Below, piece after piece: positions 55,801 to 63,887 of a stretch of 64,000 nt of DNA. The notes beneath the pieces are model-generated. The model had not been told where the DNA came from. It did no database searches and was given only the letters and a program-made list of their open reading frames with translations. The stretch is from the NCBI GenBank assembly GCA_944320015.1, contig CALUFO010000011.1:1-64000 (forward strand). The letters are read 5' to 3'. The translations under genes were made by a program, and so were the position numbers. How positions within the stretch are numbered: position 1 is the stretch's first letter; each line of letters starts with the position of its first letter. This DNA comes from an uncultured Barnesiella sp. GTDB lineage: Bacteria; Bacteroidota; Bacteroidia; Bacteroidales; Barnesiellaceae.

Positions 55801-58497
55801 GATGAGTCCCAGCCTCAAAATACAATCCGGGTCGTTGTTCCTTGCACCCATTTCGTACCATTTTATGGTTTCCCTCATATCTTTTTGACAACCGAAAGAG
55901 CCATAATAATAGTAGTCTCCCATGTTCTTTTGAGCCGAGATATTCCCGTTTTCCGCAGCCAGTTTCATCCATTTGATTACTTGGCTTTCCTCTTGTTCGA
56001 CGAAAAGCCCTTTCATGTACATGAAGGCGACTGAGTATTGCGCATAGGCGTTGCCTTTTTGTGCGGCATTGAGGAACCAGTAGTAGGCTTGCTCATAGTC
56101 CACGTCGACTCCATAGCCATAGTAATAGAGGTCGCCCAGACGTGTGGAAGCGTCGGTCTCGCCCATCTGTGCAGCTTGCAAGAGCGGCTCGATGGCCGAT
56201 GCGTATTGTTCTATGTCGCAAAGGTCTATCCCTCGTTTTAGGAATATTTCGCTCAACGATTGTGTCATGCCGGCGGCTTTTCCTGCTTTTTCAAATTGGA
56301 GCGCCTTTTGGTATAACTCGCTGTTTTGCGGGTCGGAATAGTCTTGCGAGGTCATTTTCTCCACGGCGATGCGCATGAGCCCTTCGTAGGCGATATCGGC
56401 ATGCTCGCCTTCGGCAATTTTTTGCAGGTACTCGATAGCCTTGTCGTATCCGTTTTCCTGCCCCGATTGCATGTATAGCTCGGCGATGGCTTTAATAGCG
56501 TCGGCATATCCTGCCTCGGCGGCTTTTTGGAAATACTCTTCGGCTTTTTGCAAATTCGGGCTGACGACCCCTTTGGCCTCGTAATAGGCCAATCCGAGAA
56601 AATAGTAAGCCTCGGGGATTTGCATCGATTCGGCTTTACGGAAACAGTCCATGGCTTTAAACTCGTCCATTTCGGTGCCGATGCCGTAGAAGAAGAATTT
56701 ACCCAACTGGCAAATACAATATCCGTCGTTGAGTTGTGCGCCTCGTTTGCACCAAGAGAACAGTTCTTCTTGGTTCTCGGGTGTATCTTTCATCAACCGT
56801 ATGACATCGTGAATGGAGTCGATGTCGTTTCGGGCGGCGGCTTTTTTATAATATTCGAGAGCAGTTCCGGTAAAGGATTCGGGTGCCTCGCCTCCCTCGA
56901 TAAGCTGGCCTATCTTTCGATAGGCCGCTGGGAATCGTTGTTCGGCCGAGGCCAAGTATAAATCCCACGCCTTTTGTTTATTGACACTTGTCCCGAATCC
57001 ATTTTCATACATGTCGGCCAAATAGTACAGACCGAGGCTGTCGCCGAGGTCGGCCGATTTGGAGAACCAGCGGAAAGCCTGTTCGTTCCCGCGGTTGTCG
57101 GGCATGTTATAGTAGATGACAGCCAACCCGTTCATGCCATCGGGGTTCCCTTTTTGGGCGGCTTGATAGTAAGCTTGTTGCGCTTTTTCGAGGTCTTGGT
57201 ATTTCTCGTCGGATTGGTAAAAAAGACCCAACTCGAAGTAGGCGTCGATATACTCTTTGTCCAACGCTTTCTGTATCCATTCCAGCCTCTTTTCGGGGTT
57301 GTTGCGGTTCATCTCTATGTAGGCCAATTTGATCATGGACCATTCGTCGTCCAGTTCCTCGGCCAGTTGGAGATAGATTTTTTCGGCCTCTTCTTTGTTC
57401 ATGGGGACTCCATAGCCGTTTTCCTTCATATAGGCGATTTCGCCCAGTGCCATGACATTGTTTTGGGCAGCCGCGGTTCTGTAATAGGAGAGCGCCGTGT
57501 CGTAATTTTGCTCGACGAAAGCGCCGTTTTCATACATGTTTCCCAATAGATATTGCCCGTATGGATTGCCGTTTTCGGCCGATTTGGAGAACCAGTGGAA
57601 AGCCTGTTCGTAGTTGCGTTCATGGGGCTTTCCCCGGTAGTACACCCGCCCTACGATGACTTGTGCGAAGGCGAAGCCCTCTTCGGCATAGGGGAGGTAT
57701 GTCTCTAAAATTCCGGGCCACAACTGGTAGTTTTTTACTTTGTTGCAGAGGATGTCGCACAAGAGGTGTTGAGCCTCGGCGTTGTTGGCGGCAGCCAATT
57801 TCAAGAGTAAATCTGAGGCTTCTTTGTATTTGTGGTTCCGATATAATTTGACGGCTTCTTGATAGATGGCCGGGTTGGTTCCACTCGTCCCGGTAAAGGT
57901 GGGTCGGTTTGCCTGAGCTTCCTTGTCGATATTCCCGGCAGTGAATTTGTGCGCTGCCGGTGGCGTCGCTGTCGTCGTGGCTCCGGGTTGACTTTCGTTC
58001 AACAGGAGGGATTCGAGAACTTGGTCGATTTTCGAATCGATTATGTTCAATATACTTGTAATCATGTGGTCCCATTGCGCTTTGTCGTTGAGGTAGTTGC
58101 AAAGCGGCTGAGTCTCCGAGGGGTGTATTTGCCGTTGATATATCCAATCGATGATGCGTTTCGATTTTTCGGTAATGTTCCCGATTAGCAGGGGAACGAT
58201 TTTCATGTCGTTCTTTTCTACCTGTTCTTTAATCCAAACCAGCTCTTTGTTGACGATATAGTCCGAGGAAACGAAACTTTCGCTGATTAGTAGAATGGAG
58301 ATATGCGATTGTACAATGTGGTTATAAATCTCTTCGTTCCATTTCTCGCCGATCACCAGTCCCTCGTCGAACCAGATTTCGGCTTCTGAACTCGTGTGGC
58401 GTTTGATGCGGGGAATCAAATGGATATTCCCGGGTCCTTCGAGAACCCACTCTTTGTCTTCGTGGGCATAACTGATAAAGATGCGAGCTTTTGCCAT
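52825..58497 (-). CDS. Giant TIR-domain protein with Sel1-like repeats
   Basis: 1890 residues, no signal peptide or membrane helix. Residues about 1-155 are a TIR domain of the TIR_2 type: ARIFISYAHEDKEW, IWFDEGLVIGEKWNEEI, ISILLISESFVSSDYIVNKEL (in two overlapping motifs), KIVPLLIG. The Ser/Tyr...Glu pattern puts Glu85 at the place of the catalytic glutamate of TIR NAD-hydrolases. A Thr/Ala/Pro-rich linker (about 165-210) leads to roughly forty or more Sel1-like repeats of about 36 residues (A-x-x-x-LGxMYxxGxGVxxDxxKAxxYYxKAAExG) up to the C-terminus. Two acidic linkers, near 1105-1135 and 1500-1530, and an irregular stretch near 730 divide the repeats into four blocks. Single gene with its own promoter; a partner or ligand platform tied to a TIR output is inferred. 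Confidence 0.9.
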   Translation of the reverse strand: MAKARIFISYAHEDKEWVLEGPGNIHLIPRIKRHTSSEAEIWFDEGLVIGEKWNEEIYNHIVQSHISILLISESFVSSDYIVNKELVWIKEQVEKNDMKIVPLLIGNITEKSKRIIDWIYQRQIHPSETQPLCNYLNDKAQWDHMITSILNIIDSKIDQVLESLLLNESQPGATTTATPPAAHKFTAGNIDKEAQANRPTFTGTSGTNPAIYQEAVKLYRNHKYKEASDLLLKLAAANNAEAQHLLCDILCNKVKNYQLWPGILETYLPYAEEGFAFAQVIVGRVYYRGKPHERNYEQAFHWFSKSAENGNPYGQYLLGNMYENGAFVEQNYDTALSYYRTAAAQNNVMALGEIAYMKENGYGVPMNKEEAEKIYLQLAEELDDEWSMIKLAYIEMNRNNPEKRLEWIQKALDKEYIDAYFELGLFYQSDEKYQDLEKAQQAYYQAAQKGNPDGMNGLAVIYYNMPDNRGNEQAFRWFSKSADLGDSLGLYYLADMYENGFGTSVNKQKAWDLYLASAEQRFPAAYRKIGQLIEGGEAPESFTGTALEYYKKAAARNDIDSIHDVIRLMKDTPENQEELFSWCKRGAQLNDGYCICQLGKFFFYGIGTEMDEFKAMDCFRKAESMQIPEAYYFLGLAYYEAKGVVSPNLQKAEEYFQKAAEAGYADAIKAIAELYMQSGQENGYDKAIEYLQKIAEGEHADIAYEGLMRIAVEKMTSQDYSDPQNSELYQKALQFEKAGKAAGMTQSLSEIFLKRGIDLCDIEQYASAIEPLLQAAQMGETDASTRLGDLYYYGYGVDVDYEQAYYWFLNAAQKGNAYAQYSVAFMYMKGLFVEQEESQVIKWMKLAAENGNISAQKNMGDYYYYGSFGCQKDMRETIKWYEMGARNNDPDCILRLGLIYEEGDGVQKNILKAADWYQRGAKAGIPSCLYNLGKLIINKEISGDEAKGFGLIQQAAEEGYSFAQNYMGKAYRFGWHVNINPVRATNWFSKAAEQDLSDAMCNLGDMYSHEDGLTTDYDKALYWYEKAAEKQHQRALTEIGDMYYSGKGVPQNYQKAIEYYQKACAEGYPYAFYSLGFMYLKGQGTSPDKEKAIEYLSQAAAMGNESAFQLLNRIDHEAEDNDGKEVDPFARQAYLDAQQALEAKDTERYLNLLSQSANLGYTQAMNDLGDVYFNGELVPKDMAKAYNYFFKASQNGSGYGSYSCGFILMRGTSDVPRDIEKSLSLFQLAVDQNYKAANRDLARYYYSQNTEDGHRKALDYYLQYIEYRPKDTDALLHIGLIYEIGIGAPRNIDLARKYYERAAEEDHTGMAYNFLGGTFMVAEETDSNERKAVYYLQKAIELGNAEAMSRICFYLHNGRGGLQPDIHKEIELLTNASKQGYHEATYRLGVLFENGGDGIEKNAELSIKYFQQAADNGVLAAINKIGELYLFGEVIPANMSKAIAYFNSASEKGYGRASYWLGRLHADGIGQLEKDTRKAIAYYQKAIEQGYEDAQEWLNQLQQNLVDESMTDVEIPSDKTDDELYHDAKDALNNTQFKKAYAYFSHLAQKGYAEAFNDLGDMYFYGQGVTPDKIRALEYYKKAAEHDSVYGYFNVGYLYWVGPQDIQDAKLALQYLKQAAQMGYTYALGFIGDIYRIGPEDIIDYAEAKRYYQRGIDADEINATKGMAILYLLGQGVTQNNAMGAFYLKKAADKGNAWSMYNLGRLYYYGDGIPKNSNLALEYLQKAYDANYPEACSLLGLLYERGEGTAQNIELANKLYRRGCDLGDSESMRFLAYNYLSGEGVPKDYKQAKELLTRAVEQESLPARIDLARVIFHGWGTAVNPQEALDLLEPCLNNGYGRAYMILGEAFEEGLGLPQDYEKAKEQYRQALHLGYAPAQDALDRLDNKF

Positions 58498-58546
58498 GAT
58501 ACTGAGTTTTTTTGATAAAAGTAGCGGGGAACGTATGTTCCTTGAA

Positions 58547-58554
58547 CAAAGGTA
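58547..58554 (-). promoter_or_regulatory. TAnnTTTG promoter element for the TIR-Sel1 gene (TACCTTTG)
   Basis: Minus-strand match 50 bases before the TIR-Sel1 start, in the 183-base gap after the AraC gene. Confidence 0.5.
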
Positions 58555-58680
58555 GTTCTTTTTGAGCTTCGTTTGTCGGGTAGGGCGAATGTTTTATAAC
58601 ACAAAATCGGGGAGGAACCGCTTCTCTCCACAATTCTTATCCGGTTTTTAAGGGGGAGCAATCATATCCCTTTCCCTTTC

Positions 58681-59568
58681 CTAATTCCGGGAGAGCCGAT
58701 ATTCGTTAGGGGCGGTGCCTGTTATTGCCTTGAATAGCCGGCTGAAATATTGCACGTTGGGATAGCCCAGTTGTCGGGCGACATAGGTAGGCGTGCTGCC
58801 GGCATTGAGCAACATTTTTTTTGCTACATCGAGCCGTTTCAATTGGAAATACTCGTCTAAGGTTTTCCCGGTTTCGAACTTTAACAAGTCGTTGAAATAA
58901 GAAGCGGAAAGCCCCAGTTCTGAGGCGCAATACTCCGGAGAGGGAAGGATAGCGCTGCGTAACCGGTCGGAGTCGATATATGCGTCGAGCAGAGTGTCCA
59001 GTTTTTTGAGCACGTTTTTGTTCTTATCCTCGCGTGTAATGAACTGCCGTTCGTAGAAACGGGTGCAGTAGTCCAACATCAATTCGATATGCCGGGAAAG
59101 AATGGTTGCGGTATGTGCGTCGATGGCGTGTTGCAACTCTTCCTCGATGTTTTCGAGGCAGCATGTGATGGTAGCGGTCTCTCGCTGCGACAGGTGCAAA
59201 GCCTCTTCTTTGCGATATGAGAAGAATGTATAGTTCTGGATATGATTCCTCAGGGAGGTGCGATACAGCAAATCGGGGTGAAATGCCAGTAGCCACCCTT
59301 TGTCGGGCAATACGCCTGCTTCGCTCATCTTGAAAATTTCACCGGGGTTGAGGAAAACCATGGTGGCATTGGAGTAGTCATAATATTTGCGGCCACAACA
59401 ACAGCAGCCGTCGTCGCATTTTTCGATGAGTAGGATTGCGTAAAATTCAAATTTCACCGCATCTTGTCCCAAATCGGGATTTTCCAGATTGATAATGCTT
59501 ACCTGTGGGTGCAGCGTTTTACACCCCAAGCGGCAATTACAGTCGTAAACGGTTTTTATGTCCAACAT
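58681..59568 (-). CDS. AraC-family regulator with N-terminal cysteine cluster
   Basis: 295 residues. The C-terminal hundred are the AraC DNA-binding domain (CASELGLSASYFNDLLKFET, then PTYVARQLGYPNVQYFSRLFKAI and TGTAPNEYRLSRN). The N-terminal domain is related along its length to the neighbouring regulator at 59588-60493 (TLHP, Y-LL-EK-C, YDY, P-G-I, F-FHPDLL--TSL, NYTFFSY). It differs by cysteines: Cys10, Cys12, Cys16 and the run CDDGCCCCG (Cys51, Cys55-58), suggestive of metal or redox sensing. The gene begins 19 bases after its paralogue and is probably co-transcribed. Target genes unknown; it precedes the TIR-Sel1 gene and follows a hexosaminidase gene. Confidence 0.87.
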   Translation of the reverse strand: MLDIKTVYDCNCRLGCKTLHPQVSIINLENPDLGQDAVKFEFYAILLIEKCDDGCCCCGRKYYDYSNATMVFLNPGEIFKMSEAGVLPDKGWLLAFHPDLLYRTSLRNHIQNYTFFSYRKEEALHLSQRETATITCCLENIEEELQHAIDAHTATILSRHIELMLDYCTRFYERQFITREDKNKNVLKKLDTLLDAYIDSDRLRSAILPSPEYCASELGLSASYFNDLLKFETGKTLDEYFQLKRLDVAKKMLLNAGSTPTYVARQLGYPNVQYFSRLFKAITGTAPNEYRLSRN

Positions 59569-59587
59569 TTTCCCTCGTCTAAGCCGG

Positions 59588-60493
59588 TTAGCTAATCATC
59601 TGAGCCCGGTATTCATTCGGCGTGCAGCCCACCCGTTTCTTGAAGAGCCGGCAGAGGTGTTGCGGGTATTGGAACCCAAGGGAATAGGCGATTTGGCTTA
59701 CCGTGTCTTCTGTGCTGGCGATACGGTCTTTGGCCACTTCTATTATTTTCCCTTGAATGTATTCCTGTGGAGTCTTCCCGGTTTCTTTTTTAAGCATGTC
59801 GCCAAAGTAGTTGGCCGACAGACATAACTTGTCGGCAAAGAATTTCACCGAAGGCAGCCCGTCGTGTTCGGCCATATTGCTTTCGAAATATTCGTCCAGT
59901 AGTTGCTCGAAGCGTGTCAACACGTCACGGTTGCTTTTGCTGCGCGTGATAAACTGCCGTTCGTAGAACCGCATGCAATAGCCGAGTAGCAATTCGATAT
60001 AGGTGACAAGCAGTTTTTTGCTGTGCTTGTCGATGTCGTGTTCCAGTTCTTTTTGAATAATATGGAGGCAATCCAATATGATGGCCTGCTCTTCTTCCGA
60101 CACATGCAACGCCTCGTTGATTTCGTATGAGAAAAAGGTGTAATCCTTTATTGTCTTGTTCAATGAAGTGCCGCGGAGCAGGTCGGGGTGAAACAGAATC
60201 CCATAAGCGTTTGTTTGGATTTTCTCGATTGATGATGTGGTTTCTGCGATTTGCCCGGGGGCGAAACAAACGATAGTCCCTTCCTGGTAGTCATATGTTT
60301 GTCGCCCATATTTGATGCTGCAAGATTTCTCCAATTTCAAAAACAAAGCATACACCCCATAATTCAACCGAATGGTGCTTACCCCGCGCGTGGCTTTATT
60401 CATATTTATGACACTGACCAGCGGGTGCAGGGTTTCGATGCCATACAATTGGTTGAATTGGTCCACGGTGTCTAAATTGAGTATCTTGTCCAT
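59588..60493 (-). CDS. AraC-family regulator (paralogue of its neighbour)
   Basis: 301 residues. N-terminal sensing domain (LHPLVSVINMNKATRG, YALFLKLEKSCSIKYGRQTYDY, VCFAPGQIAE) and a C-terminal AraC double helix-turn-helix (FADKLCLSANYFGDMLKKETG, DTVSQIAYSLGFQYPQHLCRLFKKR, GCTPNEYRAQM). Lacks the cysteine cluster of the downstream paralogue. The start at 60493 is preferred: a TATTTTTG element at 60526-60519 would start the transcript close to the alternative ATG at 60517. Likely duplicated pair; target unknown. Confidence 0.87.
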   Translation of the reverse strand: MDKILNLDTVDQFNQLYGIETLHPLVSVINMNKATRGVSTIRLNYGVYALFLKLEKSCSIKYGRQTYDYQEGTIVCFAPGQIAETTSSIEKIQTNAYGILFHPDLLRGTSLNKTIKDYTFFSYEINEALHVSEEEQAIILDCLHIIQKELEHDIDKHSKKLLVTYIELLLGYCMRFYERQFITRSKSNRDVLTRFEQLLDEYFESNMAEHDGLPSVKFFADKLCLSANYFGDMLKKETGKTPQEYIQGKIIEVAKDRIASTEDTVSQIAYSLGFQYPQHLCRLFKKRVGCTPNEYRAQMIS

Positions 60494-60518
60494 ATTCTTT
60501 CTCGTTTGATTCGTCATA

Positions 60519-60526
60519 CAAAAATA
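60519..60526 (-). promoter_or_regulatory. TAnnTTTG promoter element (TATTTTTG)
   Basis: Minus-strand match 26 bases before the chosen start of the first AraC gene of the pair. Confidence 0.45.
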
Positions 60527-60630
60527 GCAGATTATGCGGTTATTGCCATAACCTCGATTACAGATAATATAACCCGGGATACAGATTGTTGTGGTTCTCG
60601 AATCTTAAAGCCTCATCGTATAATTATTTT

Positions 60631-60674
60631 ATAAAGATGCCGCCCCAAAAGTGTTTTGAGAACGGCATCTTTAT
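60631..60674 (-). terminator. Terminator of the hexosaminidase gene
   Basis: Exact 12-base arms ATAAAGATGCCG / CGGCATCTTTAT around a 20-base loop that can itself form a small CAAAA/TTTTG stem; AT-rich sequence follows on the minus strand. It starts 16 bases after the stop. Confidence 0.75.
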
Positions 60675-60689
60675 ATGGTGGATAAAAGG

Positions 60690-62909
60690 CTATTGGGCTT
60701 CTTTCAGTATGAATACCAATCCCGAAGTATCGTTCCCGTTTTCTCCGCAGGCTTCTACTTCGATAAAGAAGGGGGTGCCGGCATCGAAGTCGTTTACCGT
60801 GAAGCGGTATGTCGTGATAGCCGGATTGGCCTCGTCGGTTGACGATTGTGCTGTTTCGACCAGCAATTCGTCTCGTTTGTAGAGTTTCAATTTCCCTAAT
60901 TTCAATGAGCTCTCGCCTTTTGTCGGGATAAAAGCGATTGTGTAATTGCCGTTGCCTGCAATTTTCCCGGTGCATTCAAATTTCCAAGGAGCCATTTGGG
61001 ACTGCACAATCAACGGTTTCCATTCGGCGGTGTAGTTGCCATACTGCTGATAAGCCGAGTAATCGGGTGCGAAATAGATAGGCAGGGAGTAATGCCGGGG
61101 GGTTACAACGGTAATGGCGTGAAAGTCGCTTTTGTCGTTGACTTCGACCGGGGCGGTATAAATCGGGGAGTGTATCGAGGGATAGGAACCGTCGGTCGTG
61201 TAGCGAATCTCGGCTCCGGCTACGGGCGAAGAGAGTGTAAATTTCAATTTCCCGCTTGGGGTGGATTCCATTCGTTCGATACGGGGTTCAGGCACACGGT
61301 AGTGGCAGCCCTTGAAATCGAGCCGGGAGTAGTGTCCGCTCAGCCGTTGGTAGAAATCGGGATAGTTGCGTGCCGTCTGGGAGGTCCATGCTATCTCCGA
61401 CAGGGCCAACAGCCGGGGGAATGTGAAATATTCGGCATAGTTTTCCGAGCGGTTCTCGTTGAGGTAATCGATTTCTTGCAGCACGTTCCCGTGTATAAAC
61501 TGGTCGCTCCAAAAACAGCCTTGTACCCCTATGACGGTGGATTCTTCGGAGTAGTCGTTTATCTCCATACTATAACATTTTTCGAGCGAAATCGGTGGCA
61601 TCCATGTCGCGGCTTTCACTTCACCGGGGGTTTGGCTTTCGGGGAAGTCGAAGTACATGTGTGTTGCTGGTATGAGGATAGCTTTGTGCCCGGCGCGGGT
61701 GGCGAGAATCGTATCACCCACATTGTGCCAGATGAGCCCTACCACCGGAGTCTTTATTTCGCCCCGCAAGAAGATTTCTTCCCAGCCTACCACGGTGCGA
61801 TTTTTTTCTTTCATCATTTCGGCGACGAGGTTGGTTAAATAGCCTTGCAACTCGGATGCCTCTTTCAGCCCTTCGCGTTTGATTACCGCTTGACAGTAGG
61901 GACAAGATTCCCACCGGGTATAATTTGCCTCATCGCCTCCGATATTGATGTAAGAGCTGGGGAATAATTCGGCGGTCTCTTCCAACACGTCGCGCAGGAA
62001 TTGGATAGAACTTTCCTTGCCCACACAAAGCAGGTCTTTGCTGATAAAATGCTGTGTGGGTACTTCGTGTTGCAGCCCCGTGCAGCTGAGCCATGGATAA
62101 GCTACTATGGCCGATAGGATATGAGCTGGAAATTCAATTTCGGGAATGATTTCCACGTTGCGCACTTCTGCATAGGCGATCAGCTCTTTAATATCTTCTT
62201 GGGTATAGAATCCGCCCAATCGATTGTAGTCGGGGCCTGCCCATGCGCCCACTTCGGTCAATCGGGGGTATTTCTTGATTTCCAACCGCCAGCCCGAGTC
62301 GTCGATGAGGTGAAATTGCAATTTATTGAGTTTGTACATGGCCATCATGTCGATGTATTTTTTGACAAACTCTTTGTCGTAGAAATATCGTGCCACGTCG
62401 AGCATCATGCCCCGCCACGGCCGGTTGGGGGCGTCGTATATCGTCACGGCAGGGGCTGTCCATTCCACATGGCGCTGGCGCCGGTCGCTGTAAATCTCGG
62501 ACGGGAAAAGTTGCAACAATGTTTGTATTCCATAGAACACACCGCCTTTATCCTCGCCTGTCACCGTGACGCCTTTGGGTGTTACCGTCAAGAGGTATCC
62601 TTCGGGTTTGTCCACTTCTTCCGGGTTTAACAGGAGTTGAATGGAGGCTTTGCGGGTGTTCTCTTTTAGTTCCAAATCCCACCCGGTGGATTGGCTGATT
62701 ACTTGTTGCAGGTATTCGGCTTGGTCTCGAAGTTCGGTGTCGAAGCCTATTGTCGCTTGGGGGGTGAGTTGGAATTTGCCCGACGTCTGTTCCATGCGGA
62801 TAGGTTTCGGGATAAGGTCGATTTCGGTCGCCGTGGAGGCTGTGTTGTAACAACTTGCCACCAATATAGCGGCCAATACTTTTTTCAGCAAAGAAATGCG
62901 ATTGTTCAT
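60690..62909 (-). CDS. Glycoside hydrolase family 20 beta-N-acetylhexosaminidase
   Basis: 739 residues, probably a lipoprotein (LAAILVASC, Cys20). Order: GH20 N-terminal alpha/beta domain (about 28-150), catalytic TIM barrel (RPWRGMMLDVARYFYDKEFVKKYIDMMAMYKLNKLQ region through NIGGDEANYTRWESC, with the Asp-Glu pair at about 325-326), then a chitobiase/hexosaminidase C-terminal Ig-like domain (SSPVAGAEIRYTTDGSYPS) and a last beta-sandwich domain of about 100 residues. Removes terminal GlcNAc or GalNAc from host glycans or chitin-like oligomers in the periplasm or at the surface. Own promoter (TACCTTTG); two AraC genes follow. Confidence 0.94.
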   Translation of the reverse strand: MNNRISLLKKVLAAILVASCYNTASTATEIDLIPKPIRMEQTSGKFQLTPQATIGFDTELRDQAEYLQQVISQSTGWDLELKENTRKASIQLLLNPEEVDKPEGYLLTVTPKGVTVTGEDKGGVFYGIQTLLQLFPSEIYSDRRQRHVEWTAPAVTIYDAPNRPWRGMMLDVARYFYDKEFVKKYIDMMAMYKLNKLQFHLIDDSGWRLEIKKYPRLTEVGAWAGPDYNRLGGFYTQEDIKELIAYAEVRNVEIIPEIEFPAHILSAIVAYPWLSCTGLQHEVPTQHFISKDLLCVGKESSIQFLRDVLEETAELFPSSYINIGGDEANYTRWESCPYCQAVIKREGLKEASELQGYLTNLVAEMMKEKNRTVVGWEEIFLRGEIKTPVVGLIWHNVGDTILATRAGHKAILIPATHMYFDFPESQTPGEVKAATWMPPISLEKCYSMEINDYSEESTVIGVQGCFWSDQFIHGNVLQEIDYLNENRSENYAEYFTFPRLLALSEIAWTSQTARNYPDFYQRLSGHYSRLDFKGCHYRVPEPRIERMESTPSGKLKFTLSSPVAGAEIRYTTDGSYPSIHSPIYTAPVEVNDKSDFHAITVVTPRHYSLPIYFAPDYSAYQQYGNYTAEWKPLIVQSQMAPWKFECTGKIAGNGNYTIAFIPTKGESSLKLGKLKLYKRDELLVETAQSSTDEANPAITTYRFTVNDFDAGTPFFIEVEACGENGNDTSGLVFILKEAQ

Positions 62910-62991
62910 GAATGGTTGGTTTTTCGTGGTTTGTGTGAAAATAATGTGATGTTATAAGGGGTGTGTGAATAGAAATTATATCTATTACAAA

Positions 62992-62999
62992 CAAAGGTA
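62992..62999 (-). promoter_or_regulatory. TAnnTTTG promoter element (TACCTTTG)
   Basis: Minus-strand match 83 bases before the hexosaminidase start. Confidence 0.5.
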
Positions 63000-63150
63000 G
63001 GGAAATATTTCGGTATCATCAAAGAGTCGCCGCAAGGTTATAATCTAATAATATTCAAATACAGATTTTTACTCTTCTCCTCCTCGGGTATTATGTAATC
63101 GGGGTAATACAATCGGTAATTCATCTACTGCCAGTTTGGGAGTTTCTCGT

Positions 63151-63158
63151 TATTTTTG
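63151..63158 (+). promoter_or_regulatory. TAnnTTTG promoter element (TATTTTTG)
   Basis: Plus-strand match 48 bases before the acetyltransferase ATG at 63207. It overlaps the alternative TTG start at 63156, which is therefore rejected. Confidence 0.45.
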
Positions 63159-63206
63159 CATTCGAAATATAGTGTATTAAGTCATGTCGAAAGAAAGGAG
63201 ATAAAG

Positions 63207-63785
63207 ATGACACTCGACGAGTTTTTGAATCATGTCGCAACCGGCGGTGCGCTCAATACCTCGGAAATCTACCGGTTGATGGATAAAATGAGCGACGAAG
63301 CCCGTCGCGTCACTTGCGAGATAAACAATGCTTATCACTCGCAGGAGGAGTTGCGTGCGTTGATGTCGCACCTGCTGGGTAAACCGGTGGACGAGACATT
63401 CAAATTGTTCCCTCCGTTTTATACCGATTTCGGCAAGAATATCACCATCGGCCGCAATGTGTTTATCAATGCGTGTTGCCATTTTCAAGATCATGGAGGG
63501 GTGACTATCGGAGATGGTTGCCTCATTGGGCATAATGTGGTTTTTGCCACGCTCGACCATGATATGGCGCCCGAAAAGCGGAGTGTGATGTATCCGGCGC
63601 CTATCCGGTTGGGGAAAAATGTATGGGTGGGTTCCAATTCTACCATTCTGCGGGGAGTGACTGTGGGCGACAATGCCATTATCGCCGCCGGGGCGGTTGT
63701 GACAAAAGATGTGGCGGCCAATACCGTTGTAGGAGGAGTGCCGGCGAGATATATCCGCAATATCGATGAGGGAGAACGGCAGTAA
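63207..63785 (+). CDS. Maltose/galactoside-type hexapeptide O-acetyltransferase
   Basis: 192 residues. Left-handed beta-helix acetyltransferase of the Maa/LacA/NodL type: N-terminal helical cap (SDEARRVTCEINNAYHSQEELRALMSHLLG), FPPFYTDFGKNITIGRNVFIN, catalytic His region TLDHDMAPEKR, and final rungs VWVGSNSTILRGVTVGDNAIIAAGAVVTKDV with VGGVPARYIRNI. Transfers acetyl from acetyl-CoA to a sugar or similar hydroxyl; physiological acceptor unknown. The start follows AAAGGAG, a Shine-Dalgarno-like site that is rare in this phylum. Confidence 0.92.
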   Translation: MTLDEFLNHVATGGALNTSEIYRLMDKMSDEARRVTCEINNAYHSQEELRALMSHLLGKPVDETFKLFPPFYTDFGKNITIGRNVFINACCHFQDHGGVTIGDGCLIGHNVVFATLDHDMAPEKRSVMYPAPIRLGKNVWVGSNSTILRGVTVGDNAIIAAGAVVTKDVAANTVVGGVPARYIRNIDEGERQ

Positions 63786-63887
63786 CGCTATGAACTTGAT
63801 TGTTGCCGGGAGTATAGGTGGAGCGGGAGCTGTTCAACAGAGCGAGGCTGTATGATTGCTTATTTGAATTTATGAAAGGACTCGATA

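Noticed and set aside
52825..58497. CRISPR array or DNA-level tandem repeat
   Set aside because: The periodicity is in the protein (about 36 residues) and the DNA units are strongly diverged; there are no identical direct repeats with spacers.
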